Positions 1 to 8,218 of a stretch of DNA of 58,169 nucleotides are shown here, piece after piece. Under the pieces are notes generated by a model that worked only from the letters and a program-made list of their open reading frames with translations, did no database searches and had not been told where the DNA came from. This stretch comes from a virus. The position numbers and the translations under genes were made by a program. Positions within the stretch are counted from its first letter, which is position 1, and every line of letters starts with the position of its first letter. Location: positions 1 to 58,169 of IMG/VR virus record IMGVR_UViG_3300037258_000189. One strand, given 5' to 3'.

Positions 1-471
1 AGTCGGCGCAACTGTCGCGGGCGCGCTCTCGCCCAGCACGGGCACCATTTCGCGCGCGGGCGACGCGACGCGCCCGAACGTCCAGAGAGCCTCGAGTTGG
101 CGAGGAGAAGCGTTCTCGCCGTACGTCCACGGCTCGTTGCCGGCGAGGCGCATGCCGGCGCTTGCGGCGCCACGGATAAAGCCAGGCACCGCCCAGTGGT
201 AGTTGCCGCCCTGATCGACCGACACCGGGAGCATTTCGCTGGGCGTCTGGCCGGGCTCGTTCTCGCCGATCTGCCAAGCCGACACCGGGCGCCCAGCCGC
301 CTGCGACGCGGCTTGCAGGTGCTGTGCCAGTTCCAGCGACGGCTGGGCTTGGCCGACGGGCTGTCCCCAGTCGTCAGGCAAGCCGTCTGCGGCGATAGAT
401 TGCTGCTGCGACGCCTGCCCCTGCGGAGGCCCCCAGTCGTCCGGCAGCCCGTCAGGCGCCATTCCGTCCAT
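1..471 (-). CDS. Internal virion/ejection protein, N-terminal part (runs off left edge)
   Basis: The reading frame is open from an ATG at 471 to base 1 (157 codons) with no stop, so the gene is cut by the window edge. The ATG lies 3 bases after the stop of the upstream transglycosylase-like gene; a second in-frame ATG is at 462. The N-terminus has two copies of a GLPDDWG element (residues 8-14 and about 30-36) in a Gln/Pro-rich low-complexity stretch. The last codon ends exactly at base 1, and the gene entering at 58169 is in the matching frame, so both pieces are probably one protein of about 1218 residues. A role in DNA ejection is inferred from its place after the other internal virion genes; no catalytic motif is visible. 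Confidence 0.7.
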   Translation of the reverse strand, partial: MDGMAPDGLPDDWGPPQGQASQQQSIAADGLPDDWGQPVGQAQPSLELAQHLQAASQAAGRPVSAWQIGENEPGQTPSEMLPVSVDQGGNYHWAVPGFIRGAASAGMRLAGNEPWTYGENASPRQLEALWTFGRVASPAREMVPVLGESAPATVAPT

Positions 472-474
472 GCG

Positions 475-2412
475 TCAGGCTCCGGGAACTTGTGGCGCGA
501 CCGCACCACTCGCGCGCCCGAGCAGATGGCCGCCCTGATCGTAGATGTTGCCCTGCGGGTCGCGGTATTGGTGTCGGGCTGGACTGTACTGGCTGCCAGG
601 GGGGACGCCGGGCGGAAGTGCTCCAGCCGGAATGCCTCCGGGCGACGCCGGGTTCGCCGCTCCTGGGCCGGCTGGAGGGGGCGCTGCCGGTGCCGGCTGC
701 ACGGCCTGCCCTGGCGCGGCCTGTGACGGCGCCCCTGGCTGACCGGCGACGCCCTGGCGCCAGCCCGGCATCGTGGCGTCCATCTGCCGCTCGGTCGCCT
801 GTCGCGCGAGGTCGGGCGTGGCACTCGGGTCGCGCATGTTGGCCGAGTAGAGGCTCTCGAAGGCCCGCGCGTAGTCGGCCGCCTTCAGCGGCTGCGGGTG
901 CGCCGCGTTCCACTGCGCGGTCTGCACGCCGGGTGCTGGCTTGAGATTGCCCGTTACAGGCTGAAAGCCCCCCCCTCCGGTCGCCGGCATCTGCAGCGGC
1001 ACCACGGTCCCGGTGTCGGGGCCGCCGGTCGTCACGCCATAGAGCCGCAGCGTCTGGGTCGCAGCGTCGTAGAGCTGCTCAACCGTCATGTGCGCGTTGT
1101 TGGCCGGCGGCCCGGCAACCTGCGCCGCCTGTCGGAGGTCACCGCTCTGCAGGTAAGCCTGGACGAAGCGGTTCGCGCCGGCCTTGTCCTGACCGTAGAT
1201 GCGTTCGGCCGCGAGCGACGCCTGCCCGAAGCGCTGCATCGCGCCGGCGTTCTGCAGGAGTTGTGGCGGCATGTTCAGCCCGGCGAGCGGGGCGAACTGC
1301 TGGAGCATGGTCATGTCGCCCTTCGCGGCCGCGGTCATTGCGAGGCGCGCGTAGACGTCCTGGCGCTTGAGCATCCCCATGTCGTAGCGCGACTGCTGGC
1401 CCATGATCTGCAGCGCCGTCGCGCCGCCACCGGGCGTGTTGGCGAGGTTCTGCAGGATCGGATCGTAGCGCGCGTTGAAGCTGGGGTTCGGGGTGAACAT
1501 CCCGCCGCTGCTGGCCGGCGTCTGGTCCGGGTAGATGCTGGGCGCCGCTGGCGTGCCGCCGGCGATCGAGGCGCCGGGCGTGCTGCTGCCGCGCGCGAGC
1601 CGCTCGGCGTATTCCGGGATCGAAACGCCGTTGCCGTCGCGGAAGCCGAACGCGCCGTCCGTCGTCAGCCATCGCTGGAAATTGCCCGGCCCCGCGAAAT
1701 GGGTCAGCTCGACCATGTTGTCGGGAGTGAGCTGCACGCCGCCGACGTTCTGCCCGACGTGCGCGTCGAGGCCGGTGCTTCGCAGCCAGTTGCTGATCCA
1801 TTCCCGGCGCATGTTCATCGCCGTGTCCTGCGCCTGATCGTTGGCGAAGAACTGCTGCGGCGTCATCGGCGCCTGACCGGGAAGGGTGATCGTGCCGTTC
1901 CAGGAGTTGGCGCGCGCGGGGCCGCCCGCGTCCTGGCTTGGCTGGTAGACGCCGATGTCCTGCAGCGCCGCGGTGCCGAACTGGTATTTGCCGCCGTAAC
2001 CGTATTGGTTGAGCGCGGGCGCGCCGGGAGGGGGCGCCTCGACCGAGGAAATCGCCGCGTTGTTCCCCGGCGCCTGCGCGTTCTCGCCCATCGTCGGGTA
2101 GGACGCCTTGACGACCGGGACGGCCGGCCCGTTGCCGGGTGACGGCGTGCCGACGTTCGCGGGCGACAGCGGCGGCTGGTAGTCGCCGGCCTGGGGGGCT
2201 TGGTAGTAGGCCGAGCCCCCGTTCTTCATCATCGTGCCGACGCCCTGGCGGATTGCCGTGTCGACGCCGTAGCCCTGCTGGACTTTGTTCTGCTGCTCGA
2301 TGAAGTCCATGTTCTGCCGGATGGCAGGATCGGTGGTATCGCCCTGCAGGTAGCCGGTGCCTTCGCCGTATCCGAAGCCCCCGCCGCCGTAGCCCATCCC
2401 ATAGCCGGACAT
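475..2412 (-). CDS. Internal virion protein with transglycosylase/lysozyme-like domain
   Basis: 645 residues. After a Gly/Tyr-rich N-terminus, residues about 135-150 read YGYGGKYQFGTAAL, the pattern of phage peptidoglycan-cleaving domains of the lytic transglycosylase type (a Gly-Lys-Tyr-Gln-Phe-Gly core before an Ala-Leu helix). The part around residues 180-270 (QQFFANDQAQD, WLTTDGAFGFRDGNGVSIPEYA) continues this fold. The C-terminal 200 residues are Pro/Ala/Gly-rich. It starts with ATG overlapping the upstream stop (TGATG). Its position among ejection proteins suggests a particle-borne murein hydrolase that opens the cell wall during DNA entry. The domain call rests on motif recognition only. 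Confidence 0.7.
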   Translation of the reverse strand: MSGYGMGYGGGGFGYGEGTGYLQGDTTDPAIRQNMDFIEQQNKVQQGYGVDTAIRQGVGTMMKNGGSAYYQAPQAGDYQPPLSPANVGTPSPGNGPAVPVVKASYPTMGENAQAPGNNAAISSVEAPPPGAPALNQYGYGGKYQFGTAALQDIGVYQPSQDAGGPARANSWNGTITLPGQAPMTPQQFFANDQAQDTAMNMRREWISNWLRSTGLDAHVGQNVGGVQLTPDNMVELTHFAGPGNFQRWLTTDGAFGFRDGNGVSIPEYAERLARGSSTPGASIAGGTPAAPSIYPDQTPASSGGMFTPNPSFNARYDPILQNLANTPGGGATALQIMGQQSRYDMGMLKRQDVYARLAMTAAAKGDMTMLQQFAPLAGLNMPPQLLQNAGAMQRFGQASLAAERIYGQDKAGANRFVQAYLQSGDLRQAAQVAGPPANNAHMTVEQLYDAATQTLRLYGVTTGGPDTGTVVPLQMPATGGGGFQPVTGNLKPAPGVQTAQWNAAHPQPLKAADYARAFESLYSANMRDPSATPDLARQATERQMDATMPGWRQGVAGQPGAPSQAAPGQAVQPAPAAPPPAGPGAANPASPGGIPAGALPPGVPPGSQYSPARHQYRDPQGNIYDQGGHLLGRASGAVAPQVPGA

Positions 2413-3266
2413 CAGACAGGCCCTCCCGCGCCGGAGTTGTTCTGCCCGAGGCTGTTCATCCCGAGACTGCCCGCGTCGACCCCGTAGGCGCCGCTGTTCG
2501 GGTCGCCGCCGATCGCCGCCAGCGGGACGCCGGCGTTGACCGCGTTCGGGTTGCCGCCGGTGCCGGAGGCCGTCACGCTCGGCGAGGCGTTCAGGTTGGC
2601 CGCGGCGCTGTTCGGGTTGGCGCCAGCGGTCGCGATGGTGCCGATCGTCGGCGTCAGGTTGCCAGCGGCCGCGGTCAGCCCGGAGCCCTGCGCCACGCCC
2701 TGCGCGTTCTGCGCGTTGGCGATCTGGCTACCCACGCCGATCGCGGTGTTCGCCTTCGCGGTGCCCGCCGCCGCCTGGACGTTCGCGAGCCCGGTGCGCG
2801 CCTGGTTCTGCACCTGCTGGGCCTGCTGCATGGCCGCGAGATTGGTTGCGTCGTTGCCGGCGCGCGCGGCCGCCTCGTACTGCTGGTTGCTGTTCTCGAG
2901 CGAGGAGATGCCAGACCAGCCGGCGCCGCGCAGCCCGGACGCCGCAAGCGCCGCCTGGTTCTGCCGCTGCAGGTTCGTCTCGCCGAGCTGCTGCTGGGTG
3001 GTGAGGTCGCGATACTGCGGCAGTTCGATCGGCTGCTGGTTCATCAGCGGGGCGATGGTCTGCCCGTACTGATTGACGCCCGTGTCGATGAAGCCTTCGC
3101 CCTGCGCCTCGTTGCCCTGCAGCGTGTTGATGGCGTTCTGCGTGGCGTTCGACTTGATCAGCGCGGAGCCGATGTTCGCCCCCGCGCTGAGCAGGCCGCC
3201 GGTCAGGCTGGCCGCTCCCTGGGGCGTCGAGATGCCCGTCAGGAGATCGCCGAAGAAGTCGCTCAC
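2412..3266 (-). CDS. DNA ejection protein, P22 gp7-like
   Basis: 284 residues, GTG start with a GGAGGG ribosome site 8 bases upstream. The sequence is Ala/Gln/Asn-rich with a short N-terminal segment (MSDFFGDLLTGISTP), a Gly/Ala-rich helix and long coiled-coil-like Ala/Gln stretches at residues about 95-200. The element AALAASGLRGAGWSG near residues 105-120 resembles short podovirus DNA-transfer proteins (P22 gp7 type), which leave the capsid before the genome. The C-terminus is Asn/Gly/Ala low complexity. Neighbours are the transglycosylase-like virion protein downstream and a Gly-rich virion protein upstream. Family assignment is inferred from composition, length and synteny. Confidence 0.55.
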   Translation of the reverse strand: MSDFFGDLLTGISTPQGAASLTGGLLSAGANIGSALIKSNATQNAINTLQGNEAQGEGFIDTGVNQYGQTIAPLMNQQPIELPQYRDLTTQQQLGETNLQRQNQAALAASGLRGAGWSGISSLENSNQQYEAAARAGNDATNLAAMQQAQQVQNQARTGLANVQAAAGTAKANTAIGVGSQIANAQNAQGVAQGSGLTAAAGNLTPTIGTIATAGANPNSAAANLNASPSVTASGTGGNPNAVNAGVPLAAIGGDPNSGAYGVDAGSLGMNSLGQNNSGAGGPV

Positions 3267-3301
3267 GTGGCGCGCCCTCCGTTCAGGTCAGAGGCTCGCG
3301 G

Positions 3302-5551
3302 TCAGCCGACGCCCGAGCCGGTGCGCGGCGCCATCGGCACCTCGTAGTGGCCGCCGTGCGCCAGGTGGGTATTGCCGCCTGCGGCGCCGACCGGCTTTGG
3401 TACGGCCATTCCCGTGCCACGCAGGCCCGTGCGCGGCATCTGCTGGGGGACGCCGGGAGGTGCGGCCTGGTGCTGCGGCGGGGGCGAGTAGCGCACGTCC
3501 TGTCCGCCGCCTGCAGGGGCTGCGCCGGGGCCGCCGGTCGCCTGCTGGTGCGGTTGTGCCTGCACCGGGCCACCAGCGGCGTGCGGGCCGTAGTAGGACG
3601 TCGGCGCCGTCGGCATGCCCTCTGGGCCGCCCTGATAGCTCATCGGTCTTGCTCCTGCTGCGGAAGGGGGGGGCGCCACGATCACGACGTGGACCGGGCC
3701 GCCCGTGGCGTGCGGCATCAGGCCGGGAGGACCGGGAGGCGGAGGGCCGCCGCCTGCGTTCGCCGGCCCCGGCATTGGACCGGCCGGCCCCGGCGAGATG
3801 CCCCCGCCCGGCGCACCCGAGGAGGCGGAGGGGATGTTCGCCGGGTCCATCGTCTGCTGGCCGCCGGCCACCGGACCACCGGGAGGCGGCGCCGCGCCGG
3901 CCGCGCCTGCACCCGGAGGGGTGAACGCCTGTGCTGCCTGGATGAACTGGGCGAACGGCGGCCCGAAGACGCTCAGGAGGGCGCCCTGGATGGTCGGGTC
4001 GGCGACGCACTGGGCGAGCGCCGCGCGCTGGTCCATCGGCAGCGTGGTGAGCCGCTGCATGGCCGCGTCCGGGGTGAGCGCCATCGAACTCGGGAACGGC
4101 ATCAGCGGCGACGTATTCGCCGGGTCCTGCGGGCCGGCGAGCATCCCGGCCTGATCGTAATTGCCGGAGATCGCGCCGGCGCCGTAGCCGCTCGCGCTGC
4201 CGCCCTGGCTGTCGTCCGGATCGGCGTAGCCCGGGTTCGCCTGCGGGCTCGTGCCGAAGGGTGCCCCACCGTTGGCGCTCATGCTGCTGCCGTCTCCTGT
4301 GCTGACGCCCGGAGGATTGGCCGGGTCGTAGGTGCCCTTGTTGATCGCGTCGAGGATCGGCCCGTATTTCGCGGTCGCCGCCTGGTTGATGACATATTCG
4401 CCGGGGCGCGCGCTGATGTAGCCGACGTCTGGGGGCGGACTGCGGCCGTGAAGGTCCTGCGGGTCGATGAAGCCGCCGCTGGCGTAGCCGCCGCCTGCGC
4501 CACCGGCACCCCCGTCGCCACCGTCTCCGCCGCCAGCCGCGCCGCCGCCCACACCACCTCCGACGCTGCCGCCGGACGCGCCCCCGCCGGTCCCGGCATC
4601 GCCTGGGCCGCCCCCTGCCGCGGAGGAGCCGCCGGCGTCGCCGCCGCTCTGGCCGCTGTCGCCCGTGCCGCCGCCCTGCCCGGCTCCGGCCGAGGTCGCG
4701 CCAGCCTCGCCGCCGCCGGCGCCCCCGCTCATGCCGCTCGGGCCTGATGCCGCGCTGGCAGCCGGTCCTGCGCCCGATCCCGTCGTGGTGCCGTCCGACG
4801 TCGTCGCCTGTCCGCTAGTCTGCCCGCTGTCGGTCGCGTTCGGATTGCTCTGCGCGGTCGGAGCGGTCGAGGCGTCCGGGGCGGGCGTGCTGTTGTTCTG
4901 GTCGGCTATCGCCTGATTGACCGCCGCCTGCGCTGCGATCTGGGCCGGCGTCGGCGCCGGATTGATCAGGCTGTTGATCGTCGTCAGCGCGCCGAGGGCC
5001 GGCCCGACGCCGGGGACCATTCCGAGCAGCCCCTTGCCGATCGCCATGCCGATGCTCGCGGCCGGGTTCGTCGCCCCGGTCGGCGCGTTGCTGGGAGAGC
5101 CCTGGGGATTATCACCGCTCACGTCCATGCCACTCCCCATCGTGGCGGCCGCGCTGTTGGGGTCACCTGGGGTCGGGCCCCCGCCCGTTGGCGTCGAGCC
5201 CGTGCTGCCCTGCGGGTTGTTGCCGGCGCCTGGGGAGTGCGGGCTGCCGCCGAAGTAGATCGGCGAGGTGGACGGCCCGACCGGCGAGGCCGCGGTCGGT
5301 GTGGTCGAGGGCGTTGCTGCCGCGCCGGGGGCCGGAGTGAACGGCGCGCCCAGGCCAGCGGCCTCGCCGAACGTCGGATAGGCGACGCCGCCGCCCACCG
5401 TGCTCGCGAGCGTCGGGAACTGGTAGCTCGGGATCTGGCTCGGAGTATTGGAAACGCCGCCCAGGCCGACGCCCGCAAGCCCTGTGGTCGGCGCGGCGAT
5501 CGGCGTGGCGGGGCTGCCAGATGACGGGTCGTATGGATTGCCGATGGCCAT
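3302..5551 (-). CDS. Large low-complexity Gly/Pro/Ala-rich virion protein
   Basis: 749 residues with a clear AGGAG site 7 bases before the ATG. Residues about 1-160 are Pro/Thr/Ser-rich; about 165-200 form a hydrophobic Gly/Leu/Val stretch (GMAIGKGLLGMVPGVGPALG) that could insert in membrane; about 265-350 are nearly pure Gly/Ala/Ser. An ordered-looking segment follows (ISARPGEYVINQAATAKYG and onward), then a long Pro/Gly-rich C-terminus. GEYVINQAA elements of this type are known from phage tail and internal virion proteins. Position between a tail-fibre gene and a gp7-like protein supports a virion role, perhaps in ejection. Function is not known. Confidence 0.55.
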   Translation of the reverse strand: MAIGNPYDPSSGSPATPIAAPTTGLAGVGLGGVSNTPSQIPSYQFPTLASTVGGGVAYPTFGEAAGLGAPFTPAPGAAATPSTTPTAASPVGPSTSPIYFGGSPHSPGAGNNPQGSTGSTPTGGGPTPGDPNSAAATMGSGMDVSGDNPQGSPSNAPTGATNPAASIGMAIGKGLLGMVPGVGPALGALTTINSLINPAPTPAQIAAQAAVNQAIADQNNSTPAPDASTAPTAQSNPNATDSGQTSGQATTSDGTTTGSGAGPAASAASGPSGMSGGAGGGEAGATSAGAGQGGGTGDSGQSGGDAGGSSAAGGGPGDAGTGGGASGGSVGGGVGGGAAGGGDGGDGGAGGAGGGYASGGFIDPQDLHGRSPPPDVGYISARPGEYVINQAATAKYGPILDAINKGTYDPANPPGVSTGDGSSMSANGGAPFGTSPQANPGYADPDDSQGGSASGYGAGAISGNYDQAGMLAGPQDPANTSPLMPFPSSMALTPDAAMQRLTTLPMDQRAALAQCVADPTIQGALLSVFGPPFAQFIQAAQAFTPPGAGAAGAAPPPGGPVAGGQQTMDPANIPSASSGAPGGGISPGPAGPMPGPANAGGGPPPPGPPGLMPHATGGPVHVVIVAPPPSAAGARPMSYQGGPEGMPTAPTSYYGPHAAGGPVQAQPHQQATGGPGAAPAGGGQDVRYSPPPQHQAAPPGVPQQMPRTGLRGTGMAVPKPVGAAGGNTHLAHGGHYEVPMAPRTGSGVG

Positions 5552-5560
5552 CTCTGTCTC

Positions 5561-6748
5561 CTACCCGACCACGCGGGAAAGGCCGTTCACGTCGTAGCAG
5601 CGGAGCGAGAGGGCGCAGGGAGTGTTTGAACCACCCTGGCTGATGCCGAAAAAGATGTTGCTATATCCTGAACTTCCGAGATAGCCGGCCGACTTTGCGA
5701 CGGAATACAGCGGGAAGTAATTTGCGCCGTCCCAGGATATTTCCCAATAAACGTTGGTCCCATCGTCATGCAGCCCAAACCAAATTGGGGCATGGAGGTC
5801 GCTCGGAAGCGCCTGGATGTTTGAGTTTGTGTTCGGCCCAGTGAAAGCGGCCTGCTTCTGATAATACACGCCGACCGTCGAGTAGACGGCCAACACCTCC
5901 AGCTTCGTCCCATCCGTCCAACCCGCCTGGATGTTGGCATAGTTTATGCTCCTGAGTGACGGCTGCAGGCATACCGCGACGCGATAGGGCGTGCTGCCTG
6001 GCACCGCGATATAAAGCCCGCGCGGATCGGAAGTGCCCGCGCCACTGTCGAGCAGCGCAATCGACTTCGTGCCGTTGGTGACGACAGATCCGGCGCCGCT
6101 GATATTTACCTGGGTGAACGATCCCAGCGCCGGGAAGCCGGCAGACCAGTCGTAGAGATCGGTCCCGCTGCCGCCCCCAGTCGCACTCGCCACCCCGGTG
6201 CTCGCATTCACCGTGATCGAGGTGCCGTCCGGCTTGATGCCGCCGAGGACGCTCCCGGTCGCGATCGGCAAGGTATAGGCCGCCGCGGTATAGACGCCCG
6301 CCGCGACGGTGATCGTCACCCCGTCCGGCTTGGAGATGCCGAGCACCGATCCCGTAGCCGTCGGCGGGGTGTAGACCGCGGTCACGTCGCCCGTCGTCAG
6401 CAGCACGGGGCCGGTGCGCGTGTTGAAGCTCGACACGCTGGCTGCGGCGTTCGCCGGCGTGAAGCCGAGCGCGCTGACCACGTCCCCGCTCGTCAGCACC
6501 ACCGCGCCCAGCCGCATGTTGAAGCTGGTGACGCCGCTGCCCTCGGCCGCTTCCAGGTTGGTGATCCGCGCGTCGTGGTTGAGCAGCGAGCCCTGGATCT
6601 GCCCAGTCGTCGTCCAGATGTCCCAGAAGGTCGACAGCCAGCGCATCAGCGTCAGGGCATCGCCTTGCGCGTTGCCGGTGATCCGCGGCGGCTTGGTGAG
6701 GGTGTTCTGCCCGGCGACGGTAGGGACCGGAACCGTTGTGCCGGTCAC
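5561..6748 (-). CDS. Tail fibre protein with repeated SFN-R-G-x-V elements
   Basis: 395 residues, GTG start overlapping the end of the gp10-like gene (GTGA). Residues about 75-95 (TSFNMRLGAVVLTSGDVV) and 108-125 (SSFNTRTGPVLLTTGDV) are two copies of a tail-fibre repeat; two more repeats of the form YTxPxATGSVLGGIKPDG follow at about 130-180. The C-terminal half (WSAGFPALGSF through WFGLHDDG) looks like a jelly-roll receptor-binding domain with a short hydrophobic end. Repeated beta elements of this kind form trimeric stalks in phage fibres. It probably contributes to adsorption; ligand unknown. Confidence 0.65.
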   Translation of the reverse strand: MTGTTVPVPTVAGQNTLTKPPRITGNAQGDALTLMRWLSTFWDIWTTTGQIQGSLLNHDARITNLEAAEGSGVTSFNMRLGAVVLTSGDVVSALGFTPANAAASVSSFNTRTGPVLLTTGDVTAVYTPPTATGSVLGISKPDGVTITVAAGVYTAAAYTLPIATGSVLGGIKPDGTSITVNASTGVASATGGGSGTDLYDWSAGFPALGSFTQVNISGAGSVVTNGTKSIALLDSGAGTSDPRGLYIAVPGSTPYRVAVCLQPSLRSINYANIQAGWTDGTKLEVLAVYSTVGVYYQKQAAFTGPNTNSNIQALPSDLHAPIWFGLHDDGTNVYWEISWDGANYFPLYSVAKSAGYLGSSGYSNIFFGISQGGSNTPCALSLRCYDVNGLSRVVG

Positions 6749-8217
6749 CAGCGCAGCCTCTCAATTTCGACTTGAAGCGAAACAATCTCGACCGGCACGT
6801 CGTCTGTCACCACGATCTCGCACTGCCACGTGTTGGCGCAGCCCTGACCGCCCCACCGGATGGTCATCTCGCGCTCGCCCGGCGTGCCGAGGTCCTCGAA
6901 CTCGAACTGATCGAACCCGATATTATCCAGGTTCCAGCGCATCCCGATCCTGGCGCGCGCGGCGCCACGGCCGTTCGCCTGCGAGCCGCGCTTGAGCCGC
7001 AGCCGCACCTCGTCGATCCGGCTCGGCCCCCACTTGCCGACGTGCGCGCTCCTGATCAGGAACGGATAGGGGTTGCCCAGCACGGTGAAGGTGCTGTTGT
7101 CGAAGCGGGCGACGCCGCCGGGAACGCCGGCGAACATCTGGCCCCAGCAGCGCGCCACCGACCAGATCGGAAAGCCGACCTTGCGGAAGCGCACGGGGTC
7201 CCACGCGAACAGGAACGACCATTTGCGGTTGAGGTAGTCCAGCAGCAGGGTGACGCCCTGGGTGCCATAGATGTTGATCGCGTTCGGCGCGCACAGGATG
7301 ATGTGCTTCTGGCCTTTGACCGAGCACTCGGCGGTCCACGCCTCGTCCCAACTCGAGATCACCGCCGAGAGCGGGATCGTGCTACCCGGCGTCGGCGCGA
7401 CCGGCAACTGCCCGATGCCCTGCAGGGTCAGATTTACGTCGCCGGATTGATCTTGCGAAATCTGGCCGTAGAAGCGGACGAACTCGAGCCGGTCGTTCAC
7501 CCCGTAGGTGCCCGTCCAGTCGGTCAGCAGGGTGTAGGGGTATTTGACCCCCTGCCCCGTGGTCCACCGGCGCGTGAAGGGCTGGTTGCCGTTCGCCAGC
7601 AGCTCGAACTGCTCGACGTGGCTCGGGCCGGCCACCATGATCTCGTCGTAGGGTGTCACCAGGAGCGCCACGACGGGCTCCGGCTTGGCGTCGGCGGTGA
7701 AGACGTTCAGCGGGTTCCAGATCGTGTAGGCGCCGGGGTTGCTGTAGAGCCACTGGCCGGTGCCGGGGACGTTCGCCGCGAGGTAGCCCTGGATGTACTG
7801 GACAAACGTCGTTTCCGGCGCGCCGTCGCTCAACAGCGAGGTGGTGTCGCCCAGCAATTGCACGATCGGGCCGCCCGCCGCCATGACCACGCGGCCGTCG
7901 TCGGTGGCATCGAAGATCACCCGGTTGCCGCCGCTGACCGGGACGCCGGTGACGTTCTGCACCGCGCCCGTCTGGCCCAGCAGGTAGACCTGCCCCTGGT
8001 CGGTGACAGCGATCAGGTTGTCGCGGTTCTGAGAGAGATAGGTCTTGCTGCCCCCGAGCGGCGAAAGGTTGAACGGCACCAGCCCCGGGTAGCGCGAGTG
8101 GCCGCCTGCGGCGTTGGCGTAGCCGTTCTCAACCGCAGCCAGGGCCTTCGTGAGCACCGTCTCGTCCGCGTCGGTGAACATCCGCTGATCCCAGGGGAAG
8201 TCAGCCCACTCGGCCAT
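6745..8217 (-). CDS. P22 gp10-like packaged-DNA stabilisation/tail hub protein
   Basis: 490 residues from an ATG 1 base after the tailspike stop. The pattern matches gp10-type podovirus tail accessory proteins: repeated beta blades (NLIAVTDQGQVYLLGQ, DDGRVVMAAGG, DEIMVAGPSHVEQFEL, KHIILCAPNAINIYG) and a C-terminal domain with WGPSRIDEVRLRLKRG, the segment in which gp10 homologues show a Lys/Arg-rich strand. In P22 gp10 plugs the portal channel below gp4 and holds packaged DNA. The length is close to P22 gp10 (about 470). Neighbours (tailspike upstream, fibre downstream, gp4-like adaptor nearby) agree. Confidence 0.7.
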   Translation of the reverse strand: MAEWADFPWDQRMFTDADETVLTKALAAVENGYANAAGGHSRYPGLVPFNLSPLGGSKTYLSQNRDNLIAVTDQGQVYLLGQTGAVQNVTGVPVSGGNRVIFDATDDGRVVMAAGGPIVQLLGDTTSLLSDGAPETTFVQYIQGYLAANVPGTGQWLYSNPGAYTIWNPLNVFTADAKPEPVVALLVTPYDEIMVAGPSHVEQFELLANGNQPFTRRWTTGQGVKYPYTLLTDWTGTYGVNDRLEFVRFYGQISQDQSGDVNLTLQGIGQLPVAPTPGSTIPLSAVISSWDEAWTAECSVKGQKHIILCAPNAINIYGTQGVTLLLDYLNRKWSFLFAWDPVRFRKVGFPIWSVARCWGQMFAGVPGGVARFDNSTFTVLGNPYPFLIRSAHVGKWGPSRIDEVRLRLKRGSQANGRGAARARIGMRWNLDNIGFDQFEFEDLGTPGEREMTIRWGGQGCANTWQCEIVVTDDVPVEIVSLQVEIERLRW

Positions 8218-8218
8218 T

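Noticed and set aside
3347-4747. Long plus-strand frame over the Gly-rich virion gene
   Set aside because: Low-complexity antisense of a repetitive coding region; no start context or recognisable domain.
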